DNA of 64,000 nucleotides from JANMEB01 sp041745295 (GCA_041745295.1 JBGTJE010000005.1:1-64000), one strand, 5' to 3'. Positions 7,869 through 17,402 are shown, counted from the stretch's first letter. The notes: a model not told the origin generated them from the sequence alone. Made by a program: numbers and translations.

Positions 7869-9560
7869 GTGGCAACCAGCAACTCGCAACTTCGGCTCAC
7901 CGTTACGGATGCATCGGCCCGGTACTTGGAGAAAGGCGGCAAGACCAGGTTCGTACTATCGGCCGAGAGTGGTGCCGCGATTGTCGGTCGACTGCCCGAG
8001 GTGGACGTTCAATTGCTCTCACATGGCGTCTCTCGCCGACATGCCGTTATCGAACACGATGGCAGCAACTGGATGATTCGCGATATCGGCAGCAAGGCTG
8101 GTACGCGAGTAAATAAAACCACGTTGTCGGCAAGTCAGTCTCGGACTCTTCGGTCCGGTGATGAAATTCAACTTGGACCGCTTATCTTGAACGTGCACCT
8201 GGCGGCAGGCACCGACGCCACGTCGAACCTGTTGTTGCAAGGGGATGATGATACGAGCGACCGGACGTCGATTTTCGGACGAGACCTGCTTGGCGCCGTT
8301 TCGGCAATCCCCGAGGCAGAACTCAATGGGTTAGCGCAATATCGTTTAGCGGTCTTGTTGCAGTCAGCTGCCAGTCTGACCGAAGCACCTGATGTTGGCA
8401 CCCTTGCCGAAGCGATCACACAGTCGGCGGCTAACGGGACCTCAAGCCCGCGTGCCATGTTGATTGGAACGACTCCGGATGACGAATGGAATGTCTTGGG
8501 CCAATTTCCCGGGGAAAACTTTGGTGCGGGCGAAATCGAAATTAGTCATTCGCTGGTCGCGATGGCGCGACAAGGGAAAATTGCCCAGTTACAATCCGAT
8601 ATCGCTGACAATTCTGAGCAGCCCATGTCCATTGCGAGTCTAAATATTCGATCGGCGATATGCGCGCCACTCTACGTAGACGACGGCGTGGTAGCGGTCC
8701 TCTATCTAGACACGCGCGGAAGCGAAAATCCGATAAAGCGAGATGCTGCTGCGTTCTGCGTAGGGTTAACCCAACTGGGCGGTATGGCATTAGCCAATCT
8801 CAAGCGGGCCGAATTGGCGCGGCAAGAGAAGGAGATGCGAGACGAGTTGGTAGCCGCCCGAACCGCGCAACAGCAGATGATCCCCGAATTGATCGGAGAG
8901 GTCGGTCCAGTGCGATACGCCTTAGAGGCTGTGCCTGGTACCATCGTCGCCGGTGACCTGTTCGACATTATTCTCCTCGACGAAAATAGCACGATGGTGT
9001 TGTTGGGGGATGTCGTGGGCAAAGGAGCTGCCGCCGGCTTGATGATGGCAACCGTGCAAACCTACTTTCGCGCCCGAAGTAATCCTCATGTCGACTTATC
9101 CCATTTGCTCAACGAAGCCAATGCCTATTTCTTCGAACGATTCAAAGGGCGGGGTTTTGTCACTCTTTGGATTGGGATGTTCGAAGCAACGTCTCGCCGA
9201 GTTCGATACGTCGATGCCGGGCACGGACATTGGTGTGTTTTCAAAGAACTGATCGGGCCCCAAACTTTAGAGAGCGACGGCGGACCGCCGATTGGAGCAT
9301 TTCCCGACTCAGCCTATGCCTTGGGGGAACTTGCGATGCAACCGAACGACCGTCTGATCGTTTTCAGCGATGGACTGGTGGAACAGCATGATGATAAGGG
9401 AGCGATGTTCGGAGATACCGATTGGTTGAAGTGTTTGTCGTCGAGCCGTTCGGCCGTGGAGGACGTCCAAGTACTCCTGAAAGCCCATGGCGCGTTTCGA
9501 GGACTGGTTCCGTTGTCTGACGATTTGACGATTGCCTCTATTGAGTGGATTCAAAGTTGA
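7869..9560 (+). CDS. FHA-GAF-SpoIIE (PP2C-type) phosphatase
   Basis: I start it at GTG 7869 (563 residues) because the FHA domain begins right after; an upstream TTG at 7761 gives a non-conserved extension. The FHA domain spans about residues 20-105 (GRLPEVDVQLLSHGVSRRHA, GTRVN), binding phosphothreonine. A GAF-like sensor follows at about 165-310, then a short coiled coil with QQQMIPE, and a SpoIIE/RsbU PP2C phosphatase at about 345-560 with metal-binding Asp residues in AGDLFD, LLGDVVGKG, FSDGL and SDDLT. Such proteins dephosphorylate a STAS anti-anti-sigma partner, and the STAS gene follows 17 bases downstream. Likely role: the output arm of a partner-switching signalling route, with input from kinases through FHA. 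Confidence 0.88.
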   Translation: MATSNSQLRLTVTDASARYLEKGGKTRFVLSAESGAAIVGRLPEVDVQLLSHGVSRRHAVIEHDGSNWMIRDIGSKAGTRVNKTTLSASQSRTLRSGDEIQLGPLILNVHLAAGTDATSNLLLQGDDDTSDRTSIFGRDLLGAVSAIPEAELNGLAQYRLAVLLQSAASLTEAPDVGTLAEAITQSAANGTSSPRAMLIGTTPDDEWNVLGQFPGENFGAGEIEISHSLVAMARQGKIAQLQSDIADNSEQPMSIASLNIRSAICAPLYVDDGVVAVLYLDTRGSENPIKRDAAAFCVGLTQLGGMALANLKRAELARQEKEMRDELVAARTAQQQMIPELIGEVGPVRYALEAVPGTIVAGDLFDIILLDENSTMVLLGDVVGKGAAAGLMMATVQTYFRARSNPHVDLSHLLNEANAYFFERFKGRGFVTLWIGMFEATSRRVRYVDAGHGHWCVFKELIGPQTLESDGGPPIGAFPDSAYALGELAMQPNDRLIVFSDGLVEQHDDKGAMFGDTDWLKCLSSSRSAVEDVQVLLKAHGAFRGLVPLSDDLTIASIEWIQS

Positions 9561-9577
9561 TTGGAGGAGCGAGCGGC

Positions 9578-9937
9578 ATGGTCGAATTATCGGTTGCAAA
9601 CGTGAATGGAATTGCGGTCGTTGATTTTCAGGAAAACGAAATTCTGGACATCGAAAAATCGAGAGCGATCGCTCTCAAGCTCGCCGAGATTGTCGACCGC
9701 GGTGCCGTCTCCAATCTGTTGATCGACTTTCGATTCGTAAAGCTGATTACGTCTTCGATGATCGACGAGTTGCTTCAACTTCGCAAAAAATGCACGGTCT
9801 CCCAAGTCCGTTTGATATTCTGCAACCTATCGAACGATCTAACCGACGTGATGAAAAAACTTAAGCTCGATAAAATATTCGAAATCTACGAGTCGCGCGA
9901 GCAGGCAGTCATGGCTTTTGCGACGGTAAAAACATAA
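9578..9937 (+). CDS. STAS-domain anti-sigma factor antagonist
   Basis: The 119-residue single-domain STAS protein starts at ATG 9578 behind GGAGGAGC. It has the fold's beta-alpha pattern and the phospho-acceptor region LITSSMIDELL, where Ser59 or Ser60 is the expected site. It is just downstream of the SpoIIE phosphatase and is its obvious substrate. An anti-sigma kinase partner is not in the window, so the sigma factor that it controls is unknown. STAS proteins of this kind sit in the cytoplasm. Confidence 0.85.
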   Translation: MVELSVANVNGIAVVDFQENEILDIEKSRAIALKLAEIVDRGAVSNLLIDFRFVKLITSSMIDELLQLRKKCTVSQVRLIFCNLSNDLTDVMKKLKLDKIFEIYESREQAVMAFATVKT

Positions 9938-9969
9938 TTTCCGACTGCGACGGCTCAGAGGATATTTCA

Positions 9970-10389
9970 ATGAAGACCAATTCAATTCAGCGCGGGCTAC
10001 TGTTGATTGTGACGCTCGCGGTCACGGCACCGTCGGCATTGGCCCAGGACGACGCGGATCCCAAATCCGGCGATAAAATCCTGAGTGCCTGGGTGAAAGA
10101 CCTCAAGAGTCCCGACCTCGAAGTGTGGCTCGAAGCGGTTGAGCGAATCGCCGATCTTCGCAAGAAATCGCTCCCCGCGATCGACGCCCTCGTCGCCGCG
10201 TTGAAAGTTGAGGACGCCACCGTCCGGGCCCTCGCCGGGGACGCATTCAAATTTCTCAACGCCGATCCCAAGCTCTCAATTCCGGCGATTCGAGAGGCAG
10301 CAAAACACAAAGACAGCATCGGCCGCAAAATGGCCCTCGAGACCCTGCAGTTCATCGATCCCGAAGCAAGTGACAAAGACCAACCCTGA
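9970..10389 (+). CDS. Small secreted HEAT-repeat protein
   Basis: The 139-residue protein has a clear signal peptide (about residues 1-25, cleavage after ALA). The mature part is two to three HEAT-type helix pairs (SPDLEVWLEAVERIADL, AIDALVAALKVEDATVRALAGDAFKFL, AIREAAKHKDSIGRKMALETLQFI). These form protein-binding scaffolds; the partner is unknown. It lies 32 bases after the STAS gene on the same strand, possibly co-transcribed by read-through. Confidence 0.7.
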   Translation: MKTNSIQRGLLLIVTLAVTAPSALAQDDADPKSGDKILSAWVKDLKSPDLEVWLEAVERIADLRKKSLPAIDALVAALKVEDATVRALAGDAFKFLNADPKLSIPAIREAAKHKDSIGRKMALETLQFIDPEASDKDQP

Positions 10390-10415
10390 CTGCCAATCTC
10401 GATGGGAATTTTGCC

Positions 10416-11384
10416 GTGCGAATTTCGAATCGACGTGAGTTTCTGGAAACTGCGGGAAAAGCAACGATCGCGTGCGGGTTGACGTCGGTGGCAATCCCCG
10501 ACCCGATGGTAGGAAATTCGGCGCAACCGGAATACCGATTCGTTGACGTGCACGTGCACTTGGGACAACCGTGGAATGAAAGGGGCGAGTTGACGCCCAC
10601 CATGCTGTTGCGCTGGATGGACGAACACCAGATCGCCGAAGCTTGGGTGTTGCCGCTCATCTCACCCGAGTCGTGGTTTTATCCGATCACCACCGAGTGG
10701 GTGCTGCAACAAACCAAACCGTTCCGCGATCGCTTGATCCCGTTTTGCGCCGTCGATCCGCGATCGGCCGTGATGGGAGGCAAAGATCCGTTTCGAGATA
10801 TCTTGCGGCGCTATCGCGACGCCGGGGCACGCGGATTCGGCGAGCACAAATGGGGCGGCCCAATCGATGACCCAAGAAATATCGACTTGATGCAAGCATG
10901 CGCCGAAGTCGGCTTGCCCGTGCTCTTTCACTTGGACGGCGATCGCAACACCGATCAGCCCGGATTGCCCGGATTGGAAAAACTGTTGCAATCCGTTCCT
11001 GACGTAAAACTCATTGGACATGGCCCCGGTTGGTGGGCTTCGATTTCTCGCGCCGTCACGCCGGCTGATCTTAATAATTACCCTAAGGGGCCGGTTGAAC
11101 CGGACGGGGCGCTTGACCGATTGATGGGAAAATACCCCAACTTGTACGCCGACTTGTCGGCTGGAAGCGGCTCCAACGCGATTTTCCGCGACCTCGAGTT
11201 TGGCCGCGAGTTCTTGATCCGCCATGCGAATCGAATCCTCTTCGGCACGGACTATTTGGCCGACCAGCAAGCCGTCCCCCAATTCGAACTTTTCGAATCG
11301 ATCAAATTGCCCGCGGACGTCGAGAAGAAAATCTGCCTCACCAACGCTCGCCAATTGCTCGGCGACGTCGAATCGAAGCGGTGA
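10416..11384 (+). CDS. Exported amidohydrolase-family metalloenzyme
   Basis: The 322-residue protein uses GTG 10416. The N-terminus has a twin-arginine signal (NRREFLETAG then a hydrophobic core). The enzyme domain has the metal-binding HxH in FVDVHVHLG, HLDGD, IGHGPGWW and the late FGTDY aspartate, matching the amidohydrolase_2 (TIM-barrel) family. These enzymes hydrolyse or decarboxylate small molecules; the substrate here is unknown. Export by Tat suggests it is folded with metal in the cytoplasm and works in the periplasm. Just downstream is a perfect 46-base palindrome that probably ends the transcript. Confidence 0.8.
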   Translation: MRISNRREFLETAGKATIACGLTSVAIPDPMVGNSAQPEYRFVDVHVHLGQPWNERGELTPTMLLRWMDEHQIAEAWVLPLISPESWFYPITTEWVLQQTKPFRDRLIPFCAVDPRSAVMGGKDPFRDILRRYRDAGARGFGEHKWGGPIDDPRNIDLMQACAEVGLPVLFHLDGDRNTDQPGLPGLEKLLQSVPDVKLIGHGPGWWASISRAVTPADLNNYPKGPVEPDGALDRLMGKYPNLYADLSAGSGSNAIFRDLEFGREFLIRHANRILFGTDYLADQQAVPQFELFESIKLPADVEKKICLTNARQLLGDVESKR

Positions 11385-11395
11385 TCTTCAGATCG

Positions 11396-11441
11396 TTTAA
11401 CGCCCAGCCGAAGGCGCCGGCGCCTTCGGCTGGGCGTTAAA
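11396..11441. terminator. 46-base perfect palindrome, probable two-way terminator
   Basis: Two 23-base arms match perfectly with no spacer (centre at 11418/11419; GGCGCC-GGCGCC at the middle; TTTAA and TTAAA at the tips). It starts 12 bases after the amidohydrolase stop. A-rich bases inside the arms give T tracts on both strands, so it can serve as a terminator in both directions. A loopless palindrome of this length is uncommon. Confidence 0.7.
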
Positions 11442-11597
11442 AGATAACTTCGCCGATATTATCGAGTGCCGTACGTTCGGAGACGATTGAGAGCAGCTAA
11501 TGTGCGCTGGGCACAGGCATTGTGACTCGGCATGGACTATCATGAACGGCCGTGATTCGCGACGAATACCTATCATTACATTTGAGGCCGAACCATC

Positions 11598-12593
11598 ATG
11601 ACCATGACGCGACGACGATTTGTAGCCTCCGCGTCGGCCGCGGCTGTCGGAATGAACCTGCTAAAGTTGCCCGCAGCATTCGCTGGCGAGCCTCGCAGTG
11701 CTCGACAAGATCCCTTCGGCGGTTTTCCAATTGGCGTCCAAAGCTATTCGCTGCGCAACTTCGAACTAGTCGAGACCGTGCGACACATCCAAGGGTTGGG
11801 CCTGCACTTCACCGAGTTCTACAGCAAGCATTTGCCACTTGATGCCACGGACGAACGGATCAGCGAGACTTTGGAGTTGCTCCGCGGGGCCGATATCAAA
11901 TTGGTCGCCCACGGTGTCAACGAGTTCACGAAGGACGAAGTCGCCAACCGACGGATTTTCGAATTCGCGCGAAAAGCCGGTATTCGCAACATCACCGCCA
12001 ATCCCCAGCCCGATTCCTTCGATAGCTTGGATAAACTGTGCGCGGAGTTCGATATTCGAATCGCCATTCACAACCATGGCCCCGGCGCGTTATACGACAA
12101 GATTCAAAATGTTGTCACGGCGGTGAAGGATCGGCATCCCCATATCGGGGCTTGCATCGACACGGGGCACTTTATTCGCTCGGCGGAAGATCCCGTGAAA
12201 GCCGTGCACGAATTGCGCGGCCGCGTGTTCGCGCTGCACGTCAAGGACGAAGCCGAACAGCGCGCGGATTCCCACAACGTCGTGATCGGCACCGGCCATT
12301 TGGACTTGGTCGGCTTATTCAAAGGTTTGCGCGAGACCCAGTTCCCCGCCGATGGTTCAATTTCTTTAGAATATGAAGCGAAACCAGAAAACCCGATCGA
12401 GGATATGCGGGAATGTTTGGAACAAGCCAAACAGGCAATCGCCAAACTGGGCGGCGTTGCACAACAATCAACAGCTCCCATCACCCAAGTGTTTGAGGCT
12501 TGCGCTCCAATTCCCTGCGAGCCTTTTCAACCGCGGCGTCGATTATTGCGGGGACGATCTCGTTGCGGTTGTTTTCAGCCACCGGCTCCGTAA
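11598..12593 (+). CDS. Tat-exported sugar phosphate isomerase/epimerase family protein
   Basis: The 331-residue protein has a twin-arginine signal (TRRRFVASASAAAVG). The body is an AP-endonuclease-2-like TIM barrel: GVQSYSLRNF, GLHFTEFYS, HGVNEFTKDE, AIHNHGPG, CIDTGHFIRS, HVKDE and SLEYEAK supply the His/Asp/Glu metal ligands. Planctomycetes have many such xylose isomerase-like proteins, thought to act on sugars in the periplasm. The last ~45 residues are Cys/Arg/Pro-rich and unlike the family; they may be read-through into repeat-containing DNA after a lost stop codon. Confidence 0.8.
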   Translation: MTMTRRRFVASASAAAVGMNLLKLPAAFAGEPRSARQDPFGGFPIGVQSYSLRNFELVETVRHIQGLGLHFTEFYSKHLPLDATDERISETLELLRGADIKLVAHGVNEFTKDEVANRRIFEFARKAGIRNITANPQPDSFDSLDKLCAEFDIRIAIHNHGPGALYDKIQNVVTAVKDRHPHIGACIDTGHFIRSAEDPVKAVHELRGRVFALHVKDEAEQRADSHNVVIGTGHLDLVGLFKGLRETQFPADGSISLEYEAKPENPIEDMRECLEQAKQAIAKLGGVAQQSTAPITQVFEACAPIPCEPFQPRRRLLRGRSRCGCFQPPAP

Positions 12594-12610
12594 ACAAGTC
12601 TCCCGTGTAC

Positions 12611-12627
12611 CACTGGCTCTGCCAGTG
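12611..12627. repeat. Dispersed palindromic repeat copy (CACTGGC-TCT-GCCAGTG)
   Basis: A 7-base inverted repeat with a 3-base loop. The same core occurs twice more in this window within the element at 18481-18620. Repeats with this core look like REP-type or MITE-like dispersed elements. Confidence 0.6.
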
Positions 12628-12835
12628 CCGGAGCATCACTTTCTATGCAAAGCTTACGCTCTACGTGGGAATGCCTGGTTTTCGAGACTCCTCGGTGCAA
12701 CGGGCCGCGCGGTTGCCACTTCTACCATCCGTGTAAGATCCGGGACTCAGCCCGGAATAACGAATGTTAGGGCCCTTCCCATCGCTCAGGAATTGCCCAT
12801 ACGCTGCGCCGAGGGGCGGGACGAGAAAGTTTACG

Positions 12836-13861
12836 TCACTTGAGTGTTTCAAGTTTTTGCCCCATCTCCGCACGGGCTTTGTTGAGGACATCTTCCAACT
12901 TCACGGAGGCGCCCCCGCAGCGTTTGCTTTCGTCGGCTGCCGACATGAAGGCGTAGATTTCAATTGTCTCTTCTTCTGCGACGGGCGGCTGCCCGCTTGC
13001 AAAGAACTTGGCAATTTCTGCGACCAGACCGTCGTAGCCTTCGTAACCACCTGTCGATTGATGACCTGTGGTTCCCAACACGAGTCCGCCATATTCGTGA
13101 GGTTCGCTGCGCATCCCGCGAAACGCGCCGATCCTGCCGTCCCTCCAAACGCCGACCGCGACGTCGCTGTTCTCCGTGCTCGAACGCGAGACTCGCTCGC
13201 AACCCGTCCCCATCACCGTGAACAATTGCTCCACCCCGTGAATTCCGTACCAATACAAGTCGGGATGAGTCGGCTCGAGCATGCAGGGACTAAACGTATC
13301 ACAGCCTAATACCTCGCCCACCAATTCCCCGCGGCGAGCGGCGAGCGCGTTTTTTGTGAACCGAAGACTGGATGAAGTGAACAGCGGTGTCTTGTATTGC
13401 TTTCCCAGCTCAAAAATCGTCAAGGCGTCGGCGAGCGAACCGGCAAACGGCTTGTCGACAAACACCGGCTTGTTCGCCTTCAATACGGGAATGATCTGCT
13501 CGAGATGCGTTCGACCGTCGTTGCTCTCCAAGAGCACCGCATCAACTCGCCCAATGAGCTCGTCGATCGATCCCACAATTTCCAAACCCATTCCACGGAT
13601 CTCTTCGACGTAACTAGGGACGCGGGACACGCTGGATTGGATATCGAGGCTTCCTTGGGGATAGGCGCAGACGACACGACAACCATTCAGTGGCGGCGCC
13701 TCCGCGTCGTTGATCAATTTCGTGAACGCAATCGCATGGGACGTGTCGAGACCAATGATCCCGACGCGGATTGGCTCCGGCGCGGATTGCGCTAACGCAC
13801 GCTCGCAGCTCACCAAAATTCCGACGACCAAAGTGGCCGCCTTCAGCCTCGCTGCCGTCAC
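12836..13861 (-). CDS. Exported Gfo/Idh/MocA-like oxidoreductase
   Basis: I choose GTG 13861 because AAGGAGG lies about 8 bases upstream; a longer frame upstream to 14020 is not needed. The 341-residue protein starts with a signal peptide (hydrophobic LKAATLVVGILVSC, ending ALAQS). The Rossmann start is VGIIGLDTSHAIAFTKLI, followed by LLESNDGRTH and the catalytic-type VDKPFAGS (the usual EKP is DKP here). This matches a planctomycete clade of Gfo/Idh proteins in which the canonical GxGxxG is changed to GxxGLDTSH. It is probably an NAD(P)-dependent enzyme, or a degenerate relative, with unknown substrate; it neighbours glucuronate isomerase. Confidence 0.75.
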   Translation of the reverse strand: MTAARLKAATLVVGILVSCERALAQSAPEPIRVGIIGLDTSHAIAFTKLINDAEAPPLNGCRVVCAYPQGSLDIQSSVSRVPSYVEEIRGMGLEIVGSIDELIGRVDAVLLESNDGRTHLEQIIPVLKANKPVFVDKPFAGSLADALTIFELGKQYKTPLFTSSSLRFTKNALAARRGELVGEVLGCDTFSPCMLEPTHPDLYWYGIHGVEQLFTVMGTGCERVSRSSTENSDVAVGVWRDGRIGAFRGMRSEPHEYGGLVLGTTGHQSTGGYEGYDGLVAEIAKFFASGQPPVAEEETIEIYAFMSAADESKRCGGASVKLEDVLNKARAEMGQKLETLK

Positions 13862-14045
13862 ACAACATCCTCCTTGTAGCCGAATTCGCCAGAATTTGGG
13901 AGATCTCTGAGGTTTGACAAATTCAGGTGCCGCGCGGAACGCCGCTTCTGCCGAAAGTCTGGCGACTTCCGCTACGACGCGAAGGCCTGAGCGGCCGGAA
14001 TTCCAACTGAGGGTTGTCATTTTCGTCCTATCCTCCTCTCAAGAT

Positions 14046-15464
14046 TCAAGTCGAACTTCCGTCTAGTTTCAAGTAACGGCGTGCGTTGCCGTAACAGATA
14101 TTCGCAATCCAGGGCCCGAGCAATGACTCGTCGTCCGGAAGCAGTCCGGATTTCACATCACTGCCGACCAATTCACACAACACGCGACGAAAGTATTCAT
14201 GCCGCGGAAACGACATGAACGAACGCGAATCGGTGACCATCCCGACAAAATGAGCGAGCAATCCCGTTTGCGACAGTGCGTTGAGCTGCCAGCGCATTCC
14301 CTCGGCTTGATCCAAGAACCACCAGCCGCTTCCCAGTTGTAACTTAGATGCAATCGGCCCCATTTGAAAATTCCCCAACATTGTTGCGATCGAATAAGTG
14401 TCGGAGGGGTTTAAGTTATAGACGATCATCTTGGGCAACGAGCCTTCACGGTCCAATCGGTCGAGATAGCGTCCAAGCTGAGTCGCTTGTCCCCGATCGC
14501 CGATGGAATCGGCTCCGCAGTCGGCACCCTGCGATGAGTAAAGTCGTGAATTGTTATTGCGCAGTGCTCCCAAATGAAGCTGCTTCGTCCAGCCGGCCAC
14601 GGCATCGAGGCGCCCAAAATACAACATCATGAAAGACCGATACTGGTTCGCCTCGTCTTGGCTCATCGGTTGTTTGCAGATCGCCTTGTGAAAAATCGCC
14701 GCTGCCTTCGTTTCATCGCAATCTTCCGCATGGCAATGTGGTAACCCGTGATCGCTCAGCCGGCAGCCCAATTGATGAAAGTCCGCGTGCCTTTTGGAAA
14801 TCGCCGCCAACAGTTCGTCCAACGTGGCGATCGAACAATTGCCGGCTTGCTCTAGTTTTCGCAGCCAGGCGTTGAACAAGTCCGCACGATCCACGGCGAG
14901 TGCCGCGTCGGGTCGAAACGTCGGGTACATGCGCCACGGCGCAGAGACATTTTGAAAAGCTTGATGAGCCGCCAGAACATCCGCGGGATCATCCGTGGTA
15001 CAAACCGCTCGGACGTTGAACTTTTCCAAGATGCTCCACGTGGTTAGTGGTTCTGTGCGCAGCCGTTCATTGATTTGGTTCCAGATTTGCGGCGCTGATC
15101 GTTCGTCGAGCAGCTCTTCGTAGCCAAAAAATCGCAGCAATTCCAAGTGCGTCCAGTGGTACAAAGGATTTCTTAACGTCCGCGGCACTGTCTGTGCCCA
15201 AGCCATGAATTTCTCGTAAGGCGTGGCATCGCCCGTGATCAACGTTTCGGAAACGCCATTGGCCCGCATCGCTCGCCACTTGTAGTGATCCCCAGCCAGC
15301 CAAAGTTCATAAAGATCCTTAAAGCGCCGGTTATCCGCCACATCACGTGGCGACAAGTGATTGTGAAAATCGAGGATCGGTTCGCCAGCGGCGAATCCAT
15401 GGTACAGTCGGCGAGCCGGCTCGGACGTCAACAAGAAATCGTCGTGGATAAACGCCGCCATCAA
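14046..15464 (-). CDS. uxaC: Glucuronate isomerase
   Basis: The 472-residue protein matches uronate isomerase from end to end. It has the metal-binding ILDFHNHLSPRD near residue 30, LYHWTHLELLRFFG near 100, CTTDDPAD near 155 and the C-terminal GMVTDSRSFMSFPRHEYFRR with VxNICYGNARRYL. The enzyme converts glucuronate or galacturonate to the matching keto acid, the first step of hexuronate catabolism. Length is normal. No signal peptide. The other hexuronate genes (uxaA, uxaB, uxuA) are not in the window. It sits beside the SSS symporter, which might import the substrate (inference). Confidence 0.92.
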   Translation of the reverse strand: MMAAFIHDDFLLTSEPARRLYHGFAAGEPILDFHNHLSPRDVADNRRFKDLYELWLAGDHYKWRAMRANGVSETLITGDATPYEKFMAWAQTVPRTLRNPLYHWTHLELLRFFGYEELLDERSAPQIWNQINERLRTEPLTTWSILEKFNVRAVCTTDDPADVLAAHQAFQNVSAPWRMYPTFRPDAALAVDRADLFNAWLRKLEQAGNCSIATLDELLAAISKRHADFHQLGCRLSDHGLPHCHAEDCDETKAAAIFHKAICKQPMSQDEANQYRSFMMLYFGRLDAVAGWTKQLHLGALRNNNSRLYSSQGADCGADSIGDRGQATQLGRYLDRLDREGSLPKMIVYNLNPSDTYSIATMLGNFQMGPIASKLQLGSGWWFLDQAEGMRWQLNALSQTGLLAHFVGMVTDSRSFMSFPRHEYFRRVLCELVGSDVKSGLLPDDESLLGPWIANICYGNARRYLKLDGSST

Positions 15465-15503
15465 CCTCGCCTTATTCTTGCGCCCATCTGAAAACCAATC
15501 TCG

Positions 15504-15547
15504 TTCCCTCGCCCCTGCTTCGGGGGAGAGGGCAGGGTGAGGGGGCG
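15504..15547. repeat. Dispersed repeat (CCCTCGCCCC / GTGAGGGGGCG type), copy 1
   Basis: A GC-rich unit with a small hairpin (CTCGCCCC-TGCTTC-GGGGGAG) followed by GGGTGAGGGGGCG. A near-identical copy in the same orientation lies at 17403-17445 on the other side of the symporter gene. Confidence 0.6.
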
Positions 15548-15566
15548 TATGGGGTTTCAGATTGGC

Positions 15567-17333
15567 TCATAGTTTTCCGACGCTGCCAATCCCCGCGAGC
15601 CAGACCAACAATCCAATAATCAAGAAACATACGGCGAAGCATATCAGAACACCGATAATATCGCCCCAACGCGGCCGACAAAATTCCCAATCGCTCCCTG
15701 GAAACAGCTTGAGGTGATCGAATCGCTTGGGGTTTTGATATGACGCTTCCAACGCCGCGCGATCCGCGGCGGGATCGCGGTCCACGATCGTTTTCATTTT
15801 GACATAGTATCGATCGAGTGTTTCCGCTCGGTTGCGCGGCGTGATCCAACTCAAGCCGATTAACACCAGGAACGGCAAGAGCAACATCGCAAGGAGCCGC
15901 AGGGCCTCGCGTGTTGCCTTCGATGCATTTGGCAAGTCGATCGGCATCCACGCGGGCAGCAACATCGGCAACGCGAAGAACAGCATCAGCGAGAACAACA
16001 TCGTCAGCCAAACGGCCGTCGTGTTGGCTCTTCGCCAATACAAGCCGATCCAGAAGGGCGCCGCGAAGAGGATCGGAATCTCCATAGCCGTTTTAAATTG
16101 GTCGAACACATTGGCGTAAAGCAACGCCACCAGCGAGGCGCCTACGATCAAGACCAGTCCAGTCCATCGCCCGACCGCAACACAATGTTGCTCGGAAGCC
16201 GCGGGATTGAAATAGGCGGCGTAAACATTGCGCACGACGAGCGCCGAACAAACCAGCATGTACGCGGACGCCGAACTCATCATGGCCGCCAGCAAACAGG
16301 CATACATGAGTCCCACAAGTCCCAGGTTAAGAGGCGCGAGGATTTCTCGCGAAGCCACTCCCCAAACTCGATCGGGATCGGCGGCGATTTCCAGGTTTCC
16401 CGCCAGCAGGGCCAGCGCGATCAGGCCCGTGATGGCCCAGCCGACCGTACACAACCGTTTGATGAAATTGCCGACGACCAGTCCAATTCGCGCTTCGTTT
16501 TCCCCCTTGGCTGAACCGCCACCGGTGGCGATAAAGTGCGGATGAACGACAATCCCCACCAGGCCCAACAACGTCAGCGACACGATATACAACAAGGGAA
16601 ATTCACCGGCACTCGGCCCTTGAAAGAGGCTGAAGTAATCCGCCGAGACGCGTTCGTGCAGAATGCGAAATCCAGCCCCCAGTCCGTCCTTCGCCGGGTC
16701 GCCATATTTGTCGACCAGTGCTCGCAGTCCAAACGGAATCAAGATGAACGACAGGACGATGATCAACACGCCTTGAATGAGGTCGGTCCAATAGGCCGCC
16801 GTCAATCCTCCCAACACCCCGTAGATGATCACCGTCGCCGCCAAGATCGGTATCAACGCAAATTTGATGTCCACTCCCAGAAGCGTCTCGTACCCCAGCA
16901 ATGGGACCGCGAACTTGGCGATTGCCGACAGCATCGTCGACAAAAAGAACATATAGAAGACCAAGGCATAAACGGTGAACGCCGCCCCAAGCGCCCGAGA
17001 CTCATAGCGTTCGACAAACCAATCGCCGAGCGTCAAGTGCCGCATCCGCCGATACCATATCGCGGTGATCCAATAGATGGGCGTAATGAACAACCACAGC
17101 AGGGCGCTCCACACGCCGCTGAGCCCACTCGTCCAGACGGTCCGACCCACGGTGACCGGCTCATGCGCCCCCGTTCCCGCGCCGAAGGCAGCAAACGTCT
17201 GCAGCAGTTTGCCGAACGAGCGCCCGCCCAAGAAAAAGTCGGCTTGCGTTTTGTTGCGTCCCATCGCGCGAATGCCGATGACGATGATCAGCACCAAGTA
17301 CGCGGCCAACATGAGATAATCAGGTACGCCCAC
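15567..17333 (-). CDS. Sodium:solute symporter (SSS family)
   Basis: The 588-residue membrane protein uses GTG 17333. About 13-14 hydrophobic helices can be counted. SSS signatures include DFFLGGRSFGK after helix 1, the interrupted first core helix around FAAFGAGTGAHEPVTVG, and the TAAYWTDLIQGVLII segment in the middle. The family couples Na+ entry to uptake of sugars, amino acids or vitamins. Its position between uxaC and nagA makes a sugar, uronate or amino sugar a reasonable guess, but specificity is not readable. Flanked on both sides by copies of the same dispersed repeat. Confidence 0.88.
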   Translation of the reverse strand: MGVPDYLMLAAYLVLIIVIGIRAMGRNKTQADFFLGGRSFGKLLQTFAAFGAGTGAHEPVTVGRTVWTSGLSGVWSALLWLFITPIYWITAIWYRRMRHLTLGDWFVERYESRALGAAFTVYALVFYMFFLSTMLSAIAKFAVPLLGYETLLGVDIKFALIPILAATVIIYGVLGGLTAAYWTDLIQGVLIIVLSFILIPFGLRALVDKYGDPAKDGLGAGFRILHERVSADYFSLFQGPSAGEFPLLYIVSLTLLGLVGIVVHPHFIATGGGSAKGENEARIGLVVGNFIKRLCTVGWAITGLIALALLAGNLEIAADPDRVWGVASREILAPLNLGLVGLMYACLLAAMMSSASAYMLVCSALVVRNVYAAYFNPAASEQHCVAVGRWTGLVLIVGASLVALLYANVFDQFKTAMEIPILFAAPFWIGLYWRRANTTAVWLTMLFSLMLFFALPMLLPAWMPIDLPNASKATREALRLLAMLLLPFLVLIGLSWITPRNRAETLDRYYVKMKTIVDRDPAADRAALEASYQNPKRFDHLKLFPGSDWEFCRPRWGDIIGVLICFAVCFLIIGLLVWLAGIGSVGKL

Positions 17334-17402
17334 GTCGAGATCATTCCTTGCTGCGCTAAATGCCTATCCACAACCTTTTTTGTTCCCTCCGCCCGACTCC
17401 GG

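Noticed and set aside
13862..14020. Upstream extension of the oxidoreductase-like gene
   Set aside because: An AAGGAGG site points to GTG 13861 and the extension would hide the signal peptide.
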